A DNA stretch of 64,000 nt from Methylocystis sp. B8 (GTDB lineage: Bacteria; Pseudomonadota; Alphaproteobacteria; Rhizobiales; Beijerinckiaceae). Below are positions 8,441 to 17,322 of this stretch, piece by piece (the stretch's first letter is position 1; each line of letters starts with the position of its first letter). A model generated the notes under the pieces. It was not told the origin of the DNA, did not search any database, and saw only the letters and a program-made list of their open reading frames with translations. The translations under genes and the position numbers were made by a program. The stretch covers positions 620,001-684,000 of the forward strand of contig NZ_VBTZ01000001.1 in assembly GCF_005771425.1 (NCBI RefSeq). The letters run 5' to 3'.

Positions 8441-9189
8441 GTCGCTTTCCGCGACGTATAGACCCAATCGCGGGCGCCCTCGCGCGCAACGCGGCGCGTG
8501 CCGCTCGCGCCGATCACGACAAGCGTCGACATGTCGACCTTGTCGCCCTCGGCTTCGTCGAGCCGCGTCAGAATGATCTCCTCATTCTCGCGGCCCACAG
8601 ATTTTGCGAGGCCGACGAAGGTGTCGCCGGGAAGGTGACGACGGAGCAGCGCGAAAGCGTCATTAATGCGCGTGGGTCGAGCGCGCGACGCCGGATTGTA
8701 AAGCGCGATGACGAAGTCGCCTTGCGCCGCATGTTCGAGCCGCTTGGCGATGACGTCCCAGGGCTTGAGATTATCGGACAGCGAGATCGCGCAAAAGTCA
8801 TGGCCGAGCGGGGCGCCGAGCCGCGCCGCCGCGGCTTGCATCGCAGAGACGCCGGGAAGCACGCGAATGTCGAGATCGCGCCACTCGCGCGGGCCGCAAT
8901 CGACCGCTTCGAACACCGCCGCAGCCATGGCGAAAACGCCGGGGTCGCCGCCCGAAACGACGGCGACGCGGCGACCTTGCGCGGCGCGCGCGAGCGCTTC
9001 CTGCGCGCGATCAATTTCGACGCGATTGTCGCTTGCAAGCCGAGTCTGACCCGCGCGTTCGGGCACGCGCGCGACATAGGGCGCATAGCCGATAATGTCC
9101 TGCGCCCCGTCGAGCGCCTCTTGCGCCTCGTGAGTCAGCCACCGGGCGTCGGCCGGACCGAGGCCGACGATGTCAAGCGCGCCGCTCAA
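8437..9189 (-). CDS. cobJ: Precorrin-3B C17-methyltransferase
   Basis: CobJ methylates C17 of precorrin-3B with ring contraction, giving precorrin-4. The 250-residue protein shows the family motifs IVGLGPADARWLT, IIGYAPYV, VVSGGDPGVFAMA and LPGVSAMQAAAARLGAP. It overlaps cobI and cobL by ATGA on both sides. Length is normal for the single-domain form. Confidence 0.95.
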   Translation of the reverse strand: MSGALDIVGLGPADARWLTHEAQEALDGAQDIIGYAPYVARVPERAGQTRLASDNRVEIDRAQEALARAAQGRRVAVVSGGDPGVFAMAAAVFEAVDCGPREWRDLDIRVLPGVSAMQAAAARLGAPLGHDFCAISLSDNLKPWDVIAKRLEHAAQGDFVIALYNPASRARPTRINDAFALLRRHLPGDTFVGLAKSVGRENEEIILTRLDEAEGDKVDMSTLVVIGASGTRRVAREGARDWVYTSRKAT

Positions 9190-9950
9190 GGGCGCCGACC
9201 TCGCCCTGGCACAAGCGCCATCGAGAAATAGGGCGCCTCATCATCGCGCTTGTCCTCGAAGCGCATGATTTTCTCGCCGGGCATCGCGCCGCGCTCGACG
9301 TAGATTGCGCGATCGATGACGCCGGCGCGGGCCATTGCGCGACGCAGCTTGGCGAAATTGCCGCCGAGTTTCATCACCACGGCGGCATCCGTTTCGGCGA
9401 GACGCGATGCAAGTCTGTCTTCATCGAGCGTCGCCGGTAAAACGGTGAGAATGTCGTCGCCCCAGGCCATCGGCTGGCGCGCCGCGGCGAAACATCCCGA
9501 CATGCCGGAGACGCCAGCGCAAATTTCGATGCGGAAGCGCGAGTCGAGCCGCGCGAACATATGCATGAAGGAGCCGTAAAGCAGCGGATCGCCTTCGCAG
9601 AGCAGCGTCACGTCGCGGCCCGCTTCAAGCACGGCGCGAATGCGCATGACGCAGTCTTCGTAGAATCGCTGAAGCGATTCGACATATTCCGGCCGATCGA
9701 ATGGGATTTCCGTCGTCACCGGATAATCGAGCGCAATCTCTTCGCAGTCCGCTGCGAGATAGGGGGCGGCGATGGCGCGCGCCTGGCTCGCGCGTCCGCG
9801 CTTGGCGAAAAAAGCGACGACTTTCGCCGCGCCAATGAGGCGCGCGGCCTTTACCGTCACAAGCTCCGGATCGCCGGGGCCGAGGCCGACGCCGATCAGC
9901 GCGCCGAGCGCGGCGACGCCTTCCTGAGATGTTGACGCAAGCGCGTTCAT
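9186..9950 (-). CDS. cobI: Precorrin-2 C20-methyltransferase
   Basis: CobI methylates C20 of precorrin-2, making precorrin-3A, the substrate of CobG. The 254-residue protein has GVGLGPGDPELVTVKA at the N-terminus, LCEGDPLLYGSFMHM and CAGVSGMSGCFAAARQP, the tetrapyrrole methylase motifs of the CobI/CbiL group. It overlaps cobH and cobJ by ATGA. Confidence 0.95.
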   Translation of the reverse strand: MNALASTSQEGVAALGALIGVGLGPGDPELVTVKAARLIGAAKVVAFFAKRGRASQARAIAAPYLAADCEEIALDYPVTTEIPFDRPEYVESLQRFYEDCVMRIRAVLEAGRDVTLLCEGDPLLYGSFMHMFARLDSRFRIEICAGVSGMSGCFAAARQPMAWGDDILTVLPATLDEDRLASRLAETDAAVVMKLGGNFAKLRRAMARAGVIDRAIYVERGAMPGEKIMRFEDKRDDEAPYFSMALVPGRGRRP

Positions 9951-10579
9951 TCCTTTTCGCTCGCGAGCGCGTTGATGGCGGCGGCGGCCATGGCGCTACC
10001 GCCCTTGCGGCCTTTCACGATGACGAACGGAATGCGGCCGTCTTCGCGCAGCGCTTCCTTTGATTCCGCCGCGCCGACAAAACCGACAGGCATGCCGATG
10101 ATGGCGGCTGGCGGCGGCGCGCCTTCGTCGATCATCTCGAGCAGGCGGAACAAGGCCGTCGGCGCATTGCCGATCGCGACCACAGCGCCGTCCAAGCGAT
10201 TGCGCCACAACTCCAGCGCAGCGGCGCTGCGCGTATTGCCGATCTCGGCGGCGAGCGCCGGCACGCTCGGTTCGAGCAGCGTGCAGACGACCTGGTTTTC
10301 CGCTGGCAACCGCGAGCGCGTGACCCCATGCGCGACCATGTTGGAGTCGCACAAAATCGGCGCGCCTCTTTGCAGCGCATCGCGCGCCGCCGCGACGAAT
10401 TCGGGCGAGAACTCGATATCGTCGGCGAGCTCCACCATGCCGCAGGCGTGGATCATGCGCACCGCGACCTTTTCCTGCTCGGGCGTGAAACGCGTGAGAT
10501 TTGACTCGGCGCGAATGGTCGCAAAGGAGCGCGCGTAAATCTCTCCGCCGTCGTGGATATAGTCGAAGCGGAGGGTCAT
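9947..10579 (-). CDS. cobH: Precorrin-8X methylmutase
   Basis: CobH moves the methyl group from C11 to C12 of precorrin-8X, giving hydrogenobyrinic acid. The 210-residue protein carries the catalytic motif IHACGMVE, with His44 at the position equivalent to the known active-site histidine, and CDSNMVAHGVTRSRLP further on. The C-terminal segment GMPVGFVGAAESKEAL is conserved in the family. It overlaps cobG and cobI by ATGA. Confidence 0.95.
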   Translation of the reverse strand: MTLRFDYIHDGGEIYARSFATIRAESNLTRFTPEQEKVAVRMIHACGMVELADDIEFSPEFVAAARDALQRGAPILCDSNMVAHGVTRSRLPAENQVVCTLLEPSVPALAAEIGNTRSAAALELWRNRLDGAVVAIGNAPTALFRLLEMIDEGAPPPAAIIGMPVGFVGAAESKEALREDGRIPFVIVKGRKGGSAMAAAAINALASEKE

Positions 10580-11883
10580 TGCGGCCGTCCGGCCGCGCGC
10601 GCGGAAAGTTCGCGCATCACCGCTTCGAACGTCAGCGATCTGAAACGCGGCGCGCCGTCAGCGCCGCCGTTCTCGATGAGATCGAAACCCTCGGCGCAGG
10701 CAAGCAGCGTGATCGGCGACGCGCTCTGGCGCGCACAGCCCTTTGCGCAGCCCGAAAGATGCAGGCCGACGCCGTCAGCGCCGACAATTTTTTGCGCAAG
10801 CGGCGCCAGCTCCATGACATGCGCGCGGGTCTCAGCGAGCGCCTGCGGGCATTCTGGCGCGCCGGGACAGGCGATGACCGCGAGGCGCTGGTCATTGGAC
10901 GATGTGATGAGATCATGATCTTGCGCGCGCGAAATGACGCGTCGCGCGGCCTCATTATCGGGCGTGACGATCAGCAAGGCGCGCCATGGCGTAAGACGCA
11001 ACTCGCCCGTTCCCTCGTCTTGCGCAAATTCTGCAACAGCCGCGAGTTCGTCTGCACGCCAGCGGCCGAAAGGCGCGCCGACGCCCGCGTAAGCGACGGC
11101 GCCACAGCGTTGCGGACCAAAAATGCGCGCGCGAGGTGCAATCGTCCGCGATTCCTTAGAGACGCGCATCGTCAGCCCAGCCGCGTCGGGCAGCGCTTCG
11201 GCGCCTAGCGCCTCAACCAGCGTGCGGACGCGTTTGAAGGCATAAGCGTGTTGCGCGCGCAGCTCAACGAAGGCGCGCGCAAAACGCAACCCAACGTCGA
11301 GCGCTTCGTCGGCGGCGACGAATACTGCGCGATCGGGAACGCCGGCGATGCGGATCGCGACTTCTCCGTTTGCAATCGCTTCGATCCGAATGTCGGCCTC
11401 GACGTCGGCAAGCGACAGCGCCCCGCCGTCATCAAGCATGAACAGGAATTTCGGCGGCAGCGCGCGCAGCGTCGCATCGCGTTGCAGTTCGCCGGCGAGG
11501 ACAGCGGCCATCTGGTTGGCGTCGAAGGCGCCCGGCGCGAGCCCGGCGAGCGGCGACGCGATGATATTCGTGACGCGCTCCGCGTCAGCATTCGGCGCAA
11601 GCATGCCGATCGCATCGAGCCGGCGCAGAGCTTCGGCGATCGTCGCCTCGCTGATGCCGCGCAACTGAAGTTGTGCGCGCTGCGAGAGGTCGATCAATCC
11701 ATTGCCGCAGGCTTTGGCGATCTTCGCGATCCCTTGCGCCTGGGCCGCGCTCATGCACGAGCCGACCGCCTTGGCGCGGATCAGCAAACCATCGCCGCTC
11801 GGCATCGGCGCGAAGGCTCCAGGACACCAGCCTTTGATCTCAGGCCTCGGCTGCAAAACGCCCTCCCTCTTGGCGTTCGACAT
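10576..11883 (-). CDS. cobG: Precorrin-3B synthase
   Basis: CobG is the oxygen-using monooxygenase that marks the aerobic cobalamin route, converting precorrin-3A to precorrin-3B. The 435-residue protein resembles nitrite/sulfite reductases. The N-terminal half has a ferredoxin-like repeat (PMPSGDGLLIRAKAVG). The C-terminal half has the 4Fe-4S cysteines in CPGAPEC and GCAKGCA. The first Met overlaps the cobN end by 44 bases. A later start is possible, but the N-terminal CPGAFAPMPSGDG region is conserved, so little could be removed. Confidence 0.9.
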   Translation of the reverse strand: MSNAKREGVLQPRPEIKGWCPGAFAPMPSGDGLLIRAKAVGSCMSAAQAQGIAKIAKACGNGLIDLSQRAQLQLRGISEATIAEALRRLDAIGMLAPNADAERVTNIIASPLAGLAPGAFDANQMAAVLAGELQRDATLRALPPKFLFMLDDGGALSLADVEADIRIEAIANGEVAIRIAGVPDRAVFVAADEALDVGLRFARAFVELRAQHAYAFKRVRTLVEALGAEALPDAAGLTMRVSKESRTIAPRARIFGPQRCGAVAYAGVGAPFGRWRADELAAVAEFAQDEGTGELRLTPWRALLIVTPDNEAARRVISRAQDHDLITSSNDQRLAVIACPGAPECPQALAETRAHVMELAPLAQKIVGADGVGLHLSGCAKGCARQSASPITLLACAEGFDLIENGGADGAPRFRSLTFEAVMRELSARAAGRPQ

Positions 11884-14800
11884 TGCTTAAGGCGTCGCGC
11901 ACGCTGTTGCGTTGCGTATTCCACATGCCGCGCGCGAGCGCTTCGCTAAAAACGCGCGCGATCGCCGTGAGCGCGCGGGGATTTTCTGCGGCGAGAAAAT
12001 CGCAGATCGCATCATCGCCCAAGGTGGCGTCAAAAGCGAGATCGAATTGCGCGTCGCTTATGAGACTGCTTGTCGCGGCGAAAGCATAGAGATTGTCGAT
12101 CGTTTCGGCAATTTCGCCCGCGCCGCGATGACCGTGCCGCATCTGGCCTTGCAGCCATCGTGGATTTGCGAGCCGCATGCGCAAGATGCGCGCAATCTCG
12201 TCTTTCAAAGCGCGTGTCCGCAGTCGCTCGGGCCGAGTCGAATCGAGATGCAACAGATCGGCGTCGCCGCCGAGCATCGCGTTGGCGGCGGCGAAACCGC
12301 CTTCAAAATCGGCGAATGCGGGTCCGATCAAAACGTCGACCTCCGCCATGTCCTGAACATGGACATGCGCATCAGCCGCGGCGACGCGTTCGCAGAACGC
12401 CGCGACAGCTTCGTTGCTCTCTCCCGCGCGATCATAAGCGTGACCCGCTGCGGACAAATAGGCGCGCGCAAGATCATCGCGATTCGACCATTCGCCATGA
12501 ACGACGCGGTCGCTGACGCCAAGGCCGTATGTTCCGTCAGCGGCGCCGAAGACACGGCGCAGATCGTCGGCCGTTTTCAGCGGATTGAACTCGGCGTCTT
12601 CATCGAGCGTGGCGACAGCGCGCACGGCGTCGTCGAACAGCGCGATGAGCCCCGGGAACATGTCGCGAAACAGTCCCGATACCTGCAGCGTCACGTCGAC
12701 GCGCGGAAAGTCGAGCCGCGCTTGCGGCAGAATTTCAAAGCCAATGACGCGCGCGCTTGCGGCGTCCCAATGCGGCGCGACGCCGAGCAGCGCGAGCGCC
12801 TGCGCGAAATCTTCTCCGCCCGTGCGGATCGTCGCGCTGCCCCAGAGATCGAGCATGATGTGGCGCGGGAATTCGCCATGCTGTTGCGCGTGACGCGTCA
12901 TCACTTCGGCGGCGGCGCGCCGGCCGATGTCGTGAGCTGTCTGCGTCGGCGCATGACGCGGATCGATGCAATAGAGATTGCGACCCGTGGGCAGGACGTC
13001 GGCGCGTCCGCGTGATGGCGCGCCGGCAGGTCCGGGTTCAATGAAACGCCCCGAAAGGGCAGCGATGAGCGCTTCACGTTCGGCGCTGGCGCTGGCGTCG
13101 CGCGCAGGATCGCGATCGGGGCGGCCGAAGACATGCAGTCCGTCGCCGATGCGCATTTCTTTCAGATCGCACATCCAGGCGTCGAGTCGAGTCAAAGTCT
13201 CGGCGATGTCCATGTCGCGCGAGACGCCGCATTCCGCTGTGAGACCATTGCGCTCGGCTTCGTCGATGATGGCGCCGGCGATGAGTTTCGCGCGTCGCGA
13301 ATCGAGCGCGCTCGCCGTCGCATATTCATCGAGCAGCGTTTCAATCTTCGCCGCCGAGTCAAACAGTTCGGCGTCGACGAGCGGCGGGGTCAGATGGCCG
13401 ATCGTCACCGCGCAGGTGCGGCGCTTCGCCTGCGCGGCTTCGCCGGGATCGTTGACGATGAAAGGATAGATGAGCGGCGTCGGGCCGAGCACGGCTTCCG
13501 GCGCGCATGTCTCAGACAGCATGACCGACTTGCCTGGAAGCCATTCGAGCGTGCCATGCGCGCCGAGATGAATGAGCGCGTCGATCTTTCGCACATGCCG
13601 CAGCCAGAGATAGAAGGCGACATAGGCGTGGCGCGGCGGGCGCTGAATGTCGTGATAGGTCTCGTAACGCTCAGTGCGCGCGCCACGATCATGCTGCAGC
13701 GCGATGACGAGCTTGCCAGCTTCGAGGCAGGAGAAGCGGAACGCTCCGTCGATAACAGCAGGGTCGTCCTGAGGCGCGCCCCAAGCGTCGTTGACGCCCA
13801 TGACGAAATCAGCGGGAAGCGCGGTGAGCCAGTCGCGGTAATCGGAGAGCGAAATGTCGACGGTTTGCATCCCCTCTTCAAGGGCGCGGACCATCCTCAA
13901 CGGACGGCTAAGGACTGGATCGACGTGATATCCTTCGTCGATCAGCGCCGAGATGATCTCATACACGCTCGCTTCGGCATCCAATCCGATGGCGTAGCCG
14001 CCGCGGCCGCGTCGCGCCGGATAATCCGAAAGAATAAGCGCGAGACCCTTCTCTTTGTTGGGCTTGCGCCGCAACCGCGCCCAGTTCAGCGCAAGATCAG
14101 CGACGAAATCGATGCGCGAGCGTTCCGGCCCATGGCGCGTTTCGCTGAATTCCGCCGCCAGACGCAGCGGCGCTTCTTCCTTGAAGGAAATCGCGCGCGT
14201 GAAAATACGTCCGTCAACTTCCGGCAAAACGACATTCATCGCGAGATCGGCGCCGTTCGCGCCGCGCGTCGATGACGCCCAGGTTTCGCGCGATGACGTC
14301 GCAAGAGCGACTTGCAGCACTGGCGCTTCGGCGAGGTCGAGAATGCTTCCCGCGTCGCGACGCGCCGAAAAGGCTGTGGCGTTCACTATGACGTCGGGCG
14401 CGAATGTTTCGAGCGAGCGCGATACGAAGACTTCGCTCTCGGCCTCTTTCAGGCTCGCGACATAGATCGCTTCGACGGCAAACCCGCGCTCAGCCAGAGC
14501 ATCTGCGAGCGCGACGATCGGCGCGGAATCATCGGCGAGGAACATCGCGCGATAGAAGACGATTGTCGCGCGCAACGCGCCGCCAGCGCGGCATGCGGCG
14601 TCAAAACGCCCGGCGTTGGCGACCGGCGCGCTCTCGCGCCACTGCGTTGGATGGCCGGCGAGAGTCGATGCGTAACAGAGGAATGAATGCAAATTGTCAG
14701 GACCGCCGTCCTGAAAAAAGCGCCAGATCCGATTGAGCGCCTCTGCGTCGAGCGTTGAAGCCTGTTTCAGCCGCGCATCGTCATGTGCATCGCCGGGCAC

Positions 14801-15139
14801 GATCGCGAGCGAGATTGAATTCGCGCGCGCGAGCGCTGCGAGCTGCTCGACGCCGTACACCCAATAATCCTTGCCGCCGAGCAGGCGTACGATAATGAGC
14901 CGTGCATGTCGCGCGACGGACTCGAGATAGAGATCGACGGAGTAGGGGTGCGTCAATTGCGCAAGCGACGCGCAGCGCAGGCTCGGAAGAGTCGGGGCTC
15001 CTTGTTCATAGAGCCGCGCAATCAACCGCAACTCCGAGTCCGAAAAAGATAGAAACACAATTTCCGCGGGAGATTGTCCAAGGTCGACCGCCGCGCCGGC
15101 GTCGTCGAGATTATGGAGATCGCGTGGGAGGAGATGCAT
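11840..15139 (-). CDS. cobN: Aerobic cobaltochelatase subunit CobN
   Basis: CobN is the large subunit of the ATP-dependent cobaltochelatase (CobNST), which inserts Co(II) into hydrogenobyrinic acid a,c-diamide. The 1099-residue protein is shorter than the best-studied homologue (1275 in Pseudomonas denitrificans). It keeps the core: DIQRPPRHAYVAFYLWL, the LIHLGAHGTLEWLPGK motif with conserved His residues, and GPTPLIYPFIVNDPGEA. It begins 6 bases after cobW. cobS and cobT, the AAA+ partners, are not in the window. Confidence 0.94.
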   Translation of the reverse strand: MHLLPRDLHNLDDAGAAVDLGQSPAEIVFLSFSDSELRLIARLYEQGAPTLPSLRCASLAQLTHPYSVDLYLESVARHARLIIVRLLGGKDYWVYGVEQLAALARANSISLAIVPGDAHDDARLKQASTLDAEALNRIWRFFQDGGPDNLHSFLCYASTLAGHPTQWRESAPVANAGRFDAACRAGGALRATIVFYRAMFLADDSAPIVALADALAERGFAVEAIYVASLKEAESEVFVSRSLETFAPDVIVNATAFSARRDAGSILDLAEAPVLQVALATSSRETWASSTRGANGADLAMNVVLPEVDGRIFTRAISFKEEAPLRLAAEFSETRHGPERSRIDFVADLALNWARLRRKPNKEKGLALILSDYPARRGRGGYAIGLDAEASVYEIISALIDEGYHVDPVLSRPLRMVRALEEGMQTVDISLSDYRDWLTALPADFVMGVNDAWGAPQDDPAVIDGAFRFSCLEAGKLVIALQHDRGARTERYETYHDIQRPPRHAYVAFYLWLRHVRKIDALIHLGAHGTLEWLPGKSVMLSETCAPEAVLGPTPLIYPFIVNDPGEAAQAKRRTCAVTIGHLTPPLVDAELFDSAAKIETLLDEYATASALDSRRAKLIAGAIIDEAERNGLTAECGVSRDMDIAETLTRLDAWMCDLKEMRIGDGLHVFGRPDRDPARDASASAEREALIAALSGRFIEPGPAGAPSRGRADVLPTGRNLYCIDPRHAPTQTAHDIGRRAAAEVMTRHAQQHGEFPRHIMLDLWGSATIRTGGEDFAQALALLGVAPHWDAASARVIGFEILPQARLDFPRVDVTLQVSGLFRDMFPGLIALFDDAVRAVATLDEDAEFNPLKTADDLRRVFGAADGTYGLGVSDRVVHGEWSNRDDLARAYLSAAGHAYDRAGESNEAVAAFCERVAAADAHVHVQDMAEVDVLIGPAFADFEGGFAAANAMLGGDADLLHLDSTRPERLRTRALKDEIARILRMRLANPRWLQGQMRHGHRGAGEIAETIDNLYAFAATSSLISDAQFDLAFDATLGDDAICDFLAAENPRALTAIARVFSEALARGMWNTQRNSVRDALSNVERQEGGRFAAEA

Positions 15140-15145
15140 CGCGCC

Positions 15146-16180
15146 TCACGGCTGCGCCAGCGTCGCAATAACGGCGTCGCGATTGAGGCCTTTCTCGCCG
15201 ATGATCACGACGCGACTCATGCGCTGCTCGTCGGGCTTCCAGGCGCGATCAAAATGATGCTCGACGCGCGCGCCGACGCCCTGCACGAGCAGCCGCATGG
15301 GCTTCCCGACGACTTCAACGAAACCTTTGATGCGCAGCACGTCGTGCATGCGCGCCGTTTCGGCGAGTCTTGAAACGAGCGTCGCCGGATCGTTCACGGG
15401 CGAGAGAGACACGACGAAACTATCAAAGTCGTCGTGATCGTGTTCCGGTTCGGCGTCATGATGCGACGGACGGTTCGCAATATCATCCTCGGCTGCTGCG
15501 GAAAGGCCGAGCAACACGAGCGGATCGACTCGCCCGCTGCTGGCGCGCACGACCTTCGCCGCTTGACGCGCGCCTTGCGTCAGACGGCTGGCGACTTCTC
15601 GCTCTTCGTCGTCGTCGAGCAGATCGGTTTTGTTGAGGATGATGAGATCGGCGCAGGCGAGCTGATCTTCGAAGACCTCTTCAAGCGGATTGTCGTGATC
15701 GATGGTCCGCGCATCTTCACGCTCCTGCGCGATCGCCTCGAGATCATCGGCAAAACGGCCTTCCGCGACGGCCTTGCCGTCGATCACGGCAATAACGCCG
15801 TCGACGGTGAGCTTGGAGCGGATCGCCGGCCAGTCGAACGCCTTGACGAGCGGCTTTGGCAGAGCAAGCCCAGACGTTTCGATGATGATGTGGTCGGGAC
15901 GCTTCTCATGCGCGAGCAGCGCTTCGATCGCCGGGACGAAATCATCGGCGACGGTGCAGCAGAGGCAGCCGTTGGCGAGTTCGACGATGTTCTCTTCGGG
16001 GCAGTTTTCGACGCCGCAGGCGCGCAGGATGTCGCCGTCGACGCCGACATCGCCGAATTCATTGATGACGAGCGCGAGGCGCCGATCTTTGGCGTTTTCG
16101 AGCACATGGCGAATGAGCGTCGTCTTTCCCGCGCCGAGAAAGCCGGTGACGATCGTTGCGGGAATTTTGGCGCCGCTCAT
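15146..16180 (-). CDS. cobW: COG0523-family GTPase CobW
   Basis: A 344-residue G3E GTPase of the COG0523 metallochaperone family. It has Walker A GFLGAGKTT (residues 13-21), the metal-binding GCLCC motif, NKTD for guanine recognition, a His/Asp-rich linker (HHDAEPEHDHDD) and a C-terminal CobW domain. Position between cbtA and cobN argues for a role in cobalt delivery to the chelatase; that is inference from context and family. The start at 16180 is chosen because it overlaps the cbtA stop (TGATG). The longer open frame upstream reads through cbtA and lacks family similarity. Confidence 0.93.
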   Translation of the reverse strand: MSGAKIPATIVTGFLGAGKTTLIRHVLENAKDRRLALVINEFGDVGVDGDILRACGVENCPEENIVELANGCLCCTVADDFVPAIEALLAHEKRPDHIIIETSGLALPKPLVKAFDWPAIRSKLTVDGVIAVIDGKAVAEGRFADDLEAIAQEREDARTIDHDNPLEEVFEDQLACADLIILNKTDLLDDDEEREVASRLTQGARQAAKVVRASSGRVDPLVLLGLSAAAEDDIANRPSHHDAEPEHDHDDFDSFVVSLSPVNDPATLVSRLAETARMHDVLRIKGFVEVVGKPMRLLVQGVGARVEHHFDRAWKPDEQRMSRVVIIGEKGLNRDAVIATLAQP

Positions 16181-16839
16181 CACGCCTCCTGTTCGCGCGA
16201 CAAGAGCCGCCAGACGAGACCGACAAGCGCGCCTGCGAGCGCCCAGCTGATCGCCTGAACGGCAAGCGAGGAGGCCGCAAAGCGCGCGGCGAGTTCCGCC
16301 GGCGCCGTGCTTTCCGGAGTAGCGGGCTGCGGCGCGAAGAACTGCGGCGCGACGATCAATGCGACTCCGGCGATCTTCGCCGCCGTCGAGTCGAGCCGCA
16401 ATAGGGCGAAGAGTCCGGCGCCGGTCGAAACCGCCGTCGCAATCCACCAGATTTGCCTCGCGGCGAGTTCCGTTTCCGCCATGCCAGGAAGCTGCGGCGC
16501 GAGGCCGAGAGCCGTCGCCAGTCCAGTCGCCGCGAATGCGCAGGCGCCCCACAGAGCAGCGCGTCGCGGCGCGATGGCGTCGCCCGAGAGAAGCATCGCG
16601 GCGAGCAGAATAAGAGCGTAGCCGATCGAGACGGCGATCGTCGCGACGCTGGTCGCCGCCGTGCGGCTTAGGCCTGATAGCGCAAGGCTTGCGTCGGCGC
16701 CCTCATGCGCATGCTGCGCTGTCTCATAAACCTCGGCGGCGAGGATGAGCGGCGTCGTCGTGAAATGCTGCAGGGCTGCGACCGCAAGCCCTGCGACAAG
16801 GCCGGCGATGACGCCGGTCGTCAATACGCGCGCGATCAA
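16180..16839 (-). CDS. cbtA: Cobalt transporter subunit CbtA
   Basis: A 219-residue hydrophobic protein with about five to six membrane segments. It begins MIARVLTTGVIAGLVAGLAV and has QHAHEGADAS after the first helix. This is the CbtA family, a predicted cobalt transporter recognised by its association with B12 riboswitches and with CbtB. It lies 12 bases after cbtB, behind the cobalamin riboswitch, so repression by cobalamin is expected. Transport itself is a family-level prediction. Confidence 0.9.
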   Translation of the reverse strand: MIARVLTTGVIAGLVAGLAVAALQHFTTTPLILAAEVYETAQHAHEGADASLALSGLSRTAATSVATIAVSIGYALILLAAMLLSGDAIAPRRAALWGACAFAATGLATALGLAPQLPGMAETELAARQIWWIATAVSTGAGLFALLRLDSTAAKIAGVALIVAPQFFAPQPATPESTAPAELAARFAASSLAVQAISWALAGALVGLVWRLLSREQEA

Positions 16840-16851
16840 GCGCGTTACGGC

Positions 16852-17037
16852 CTAGTGGCAGGGGAAGGAGAGCGCGTGGCGCGTGTCATGCGCCGCGTCG
16901 TGCACGCTTTCGGGATAGGCGAAGCCGGCAAGCCAAACGAGGCCGAAGCCCAGAACGAGCGCGACGGCGGCGGCCTTTAGCGCCTCGAGCCTTGAAGGCG
17001 CGAGGACGGTGGAATTGACGGACGACTTGGCGTTCAT
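16852..17037 (-). CDS. cbtB: Cobalt transporter subunit CbtB
   Basis: A 61-residue protein with one membrane helix (about residues 22-42) followed by a His-rich tail. His46, His50, His54 and His61, together with Cys60, could bind metal. CbtB is the small partner of CbtA. The ATG at 17037 is supported by AAGGAG 6 bases upstream; the longer open frame would read into the riboswitch. It is the first gene behind the riboswitch. Confidence 0.9.
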   Translation of the reverse strand: MNAKSSVNSTVLAPSRLEALKAAAVALVLGFGLVWLAGFAYPESVHDAAHDTRHALSFPCH

Positions 17038-17100
17038 ATCGGTCTCCTTGCCGCCCCACCGGCGGCGATGCGATGCGCGGAGCGATCTAAAAGATCGCCA

Positions 17101-17268
17101 TGACGGCAGGTCTCCTGGCTCCCGGGTCGTCGAACCGCGCCGCCTTCCCAAGCGTCACGCTCAGTGGCCGATGGCGCGGACCTTGCCGGCTACAGTTGCG
17201 GGGGCAGCCGCGGAAATGGGCTAACGCCCGCGCCGCGTTCCCTTTTCACTTCTTGCGAAGGACCGTCC
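17101..17268 (-). promoter_or_regulatory. Cobalamin riboswitch (B12 element) of the cbt-cob operon
   Basis: Read on the minus strand, the hallmarks come in order: GACGGT (P1 5' strand), AAAAGGGAAC, GCTGCCCCCGCAACTGTA, CCACTG, GGGAAGG, and the B12 box GAGCCAGGAGACCTGCC closing with GCCGTC, which pairs with P1. It lies 63 bases upstream of cbtB. No U-tract terminator follows. A 6-bp hairpin GCCGCC/GGCGGC abuts the cbtB Shine-Dalgarno sequence, so translational control is plausible; that is inferred. Confidence 0.95.
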
Positions 17269-17274
17269 CGACTA

Positions 17275-17303
17275 GTCATATGCGCGGCTCTTGCTTCCGT
17301 CAA
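17275..17303 (-). promoter_or_regulatory. Promoter of the cbt-cob operon
   Basis: On the minus strand TTGACG (17303-17298) and TATGAC (17280-17275) are 17 bases apart. Transcription would begin near 17268, exactly at the 5' strand of riboswitch helix P1, which supports both calls. Confidence 0.8.
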
Positions 17304-17322
17304 ACGGGCAAAGGAGCGCCTT

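Noticed and set aside
13133-14275. Long plus-strand open frame of 380 codons opposite cobN
   Set aside because: It is antisense to a well-supported gene; its translation is Arg/Ala-rich with no family motif. High GC creates such frames.
17101-17268. Riboswitch controlling cobO
   Set aside because: All B12-element motifs read correctly only on the minus strand, so the plus-strand cobO leader carries their complement.
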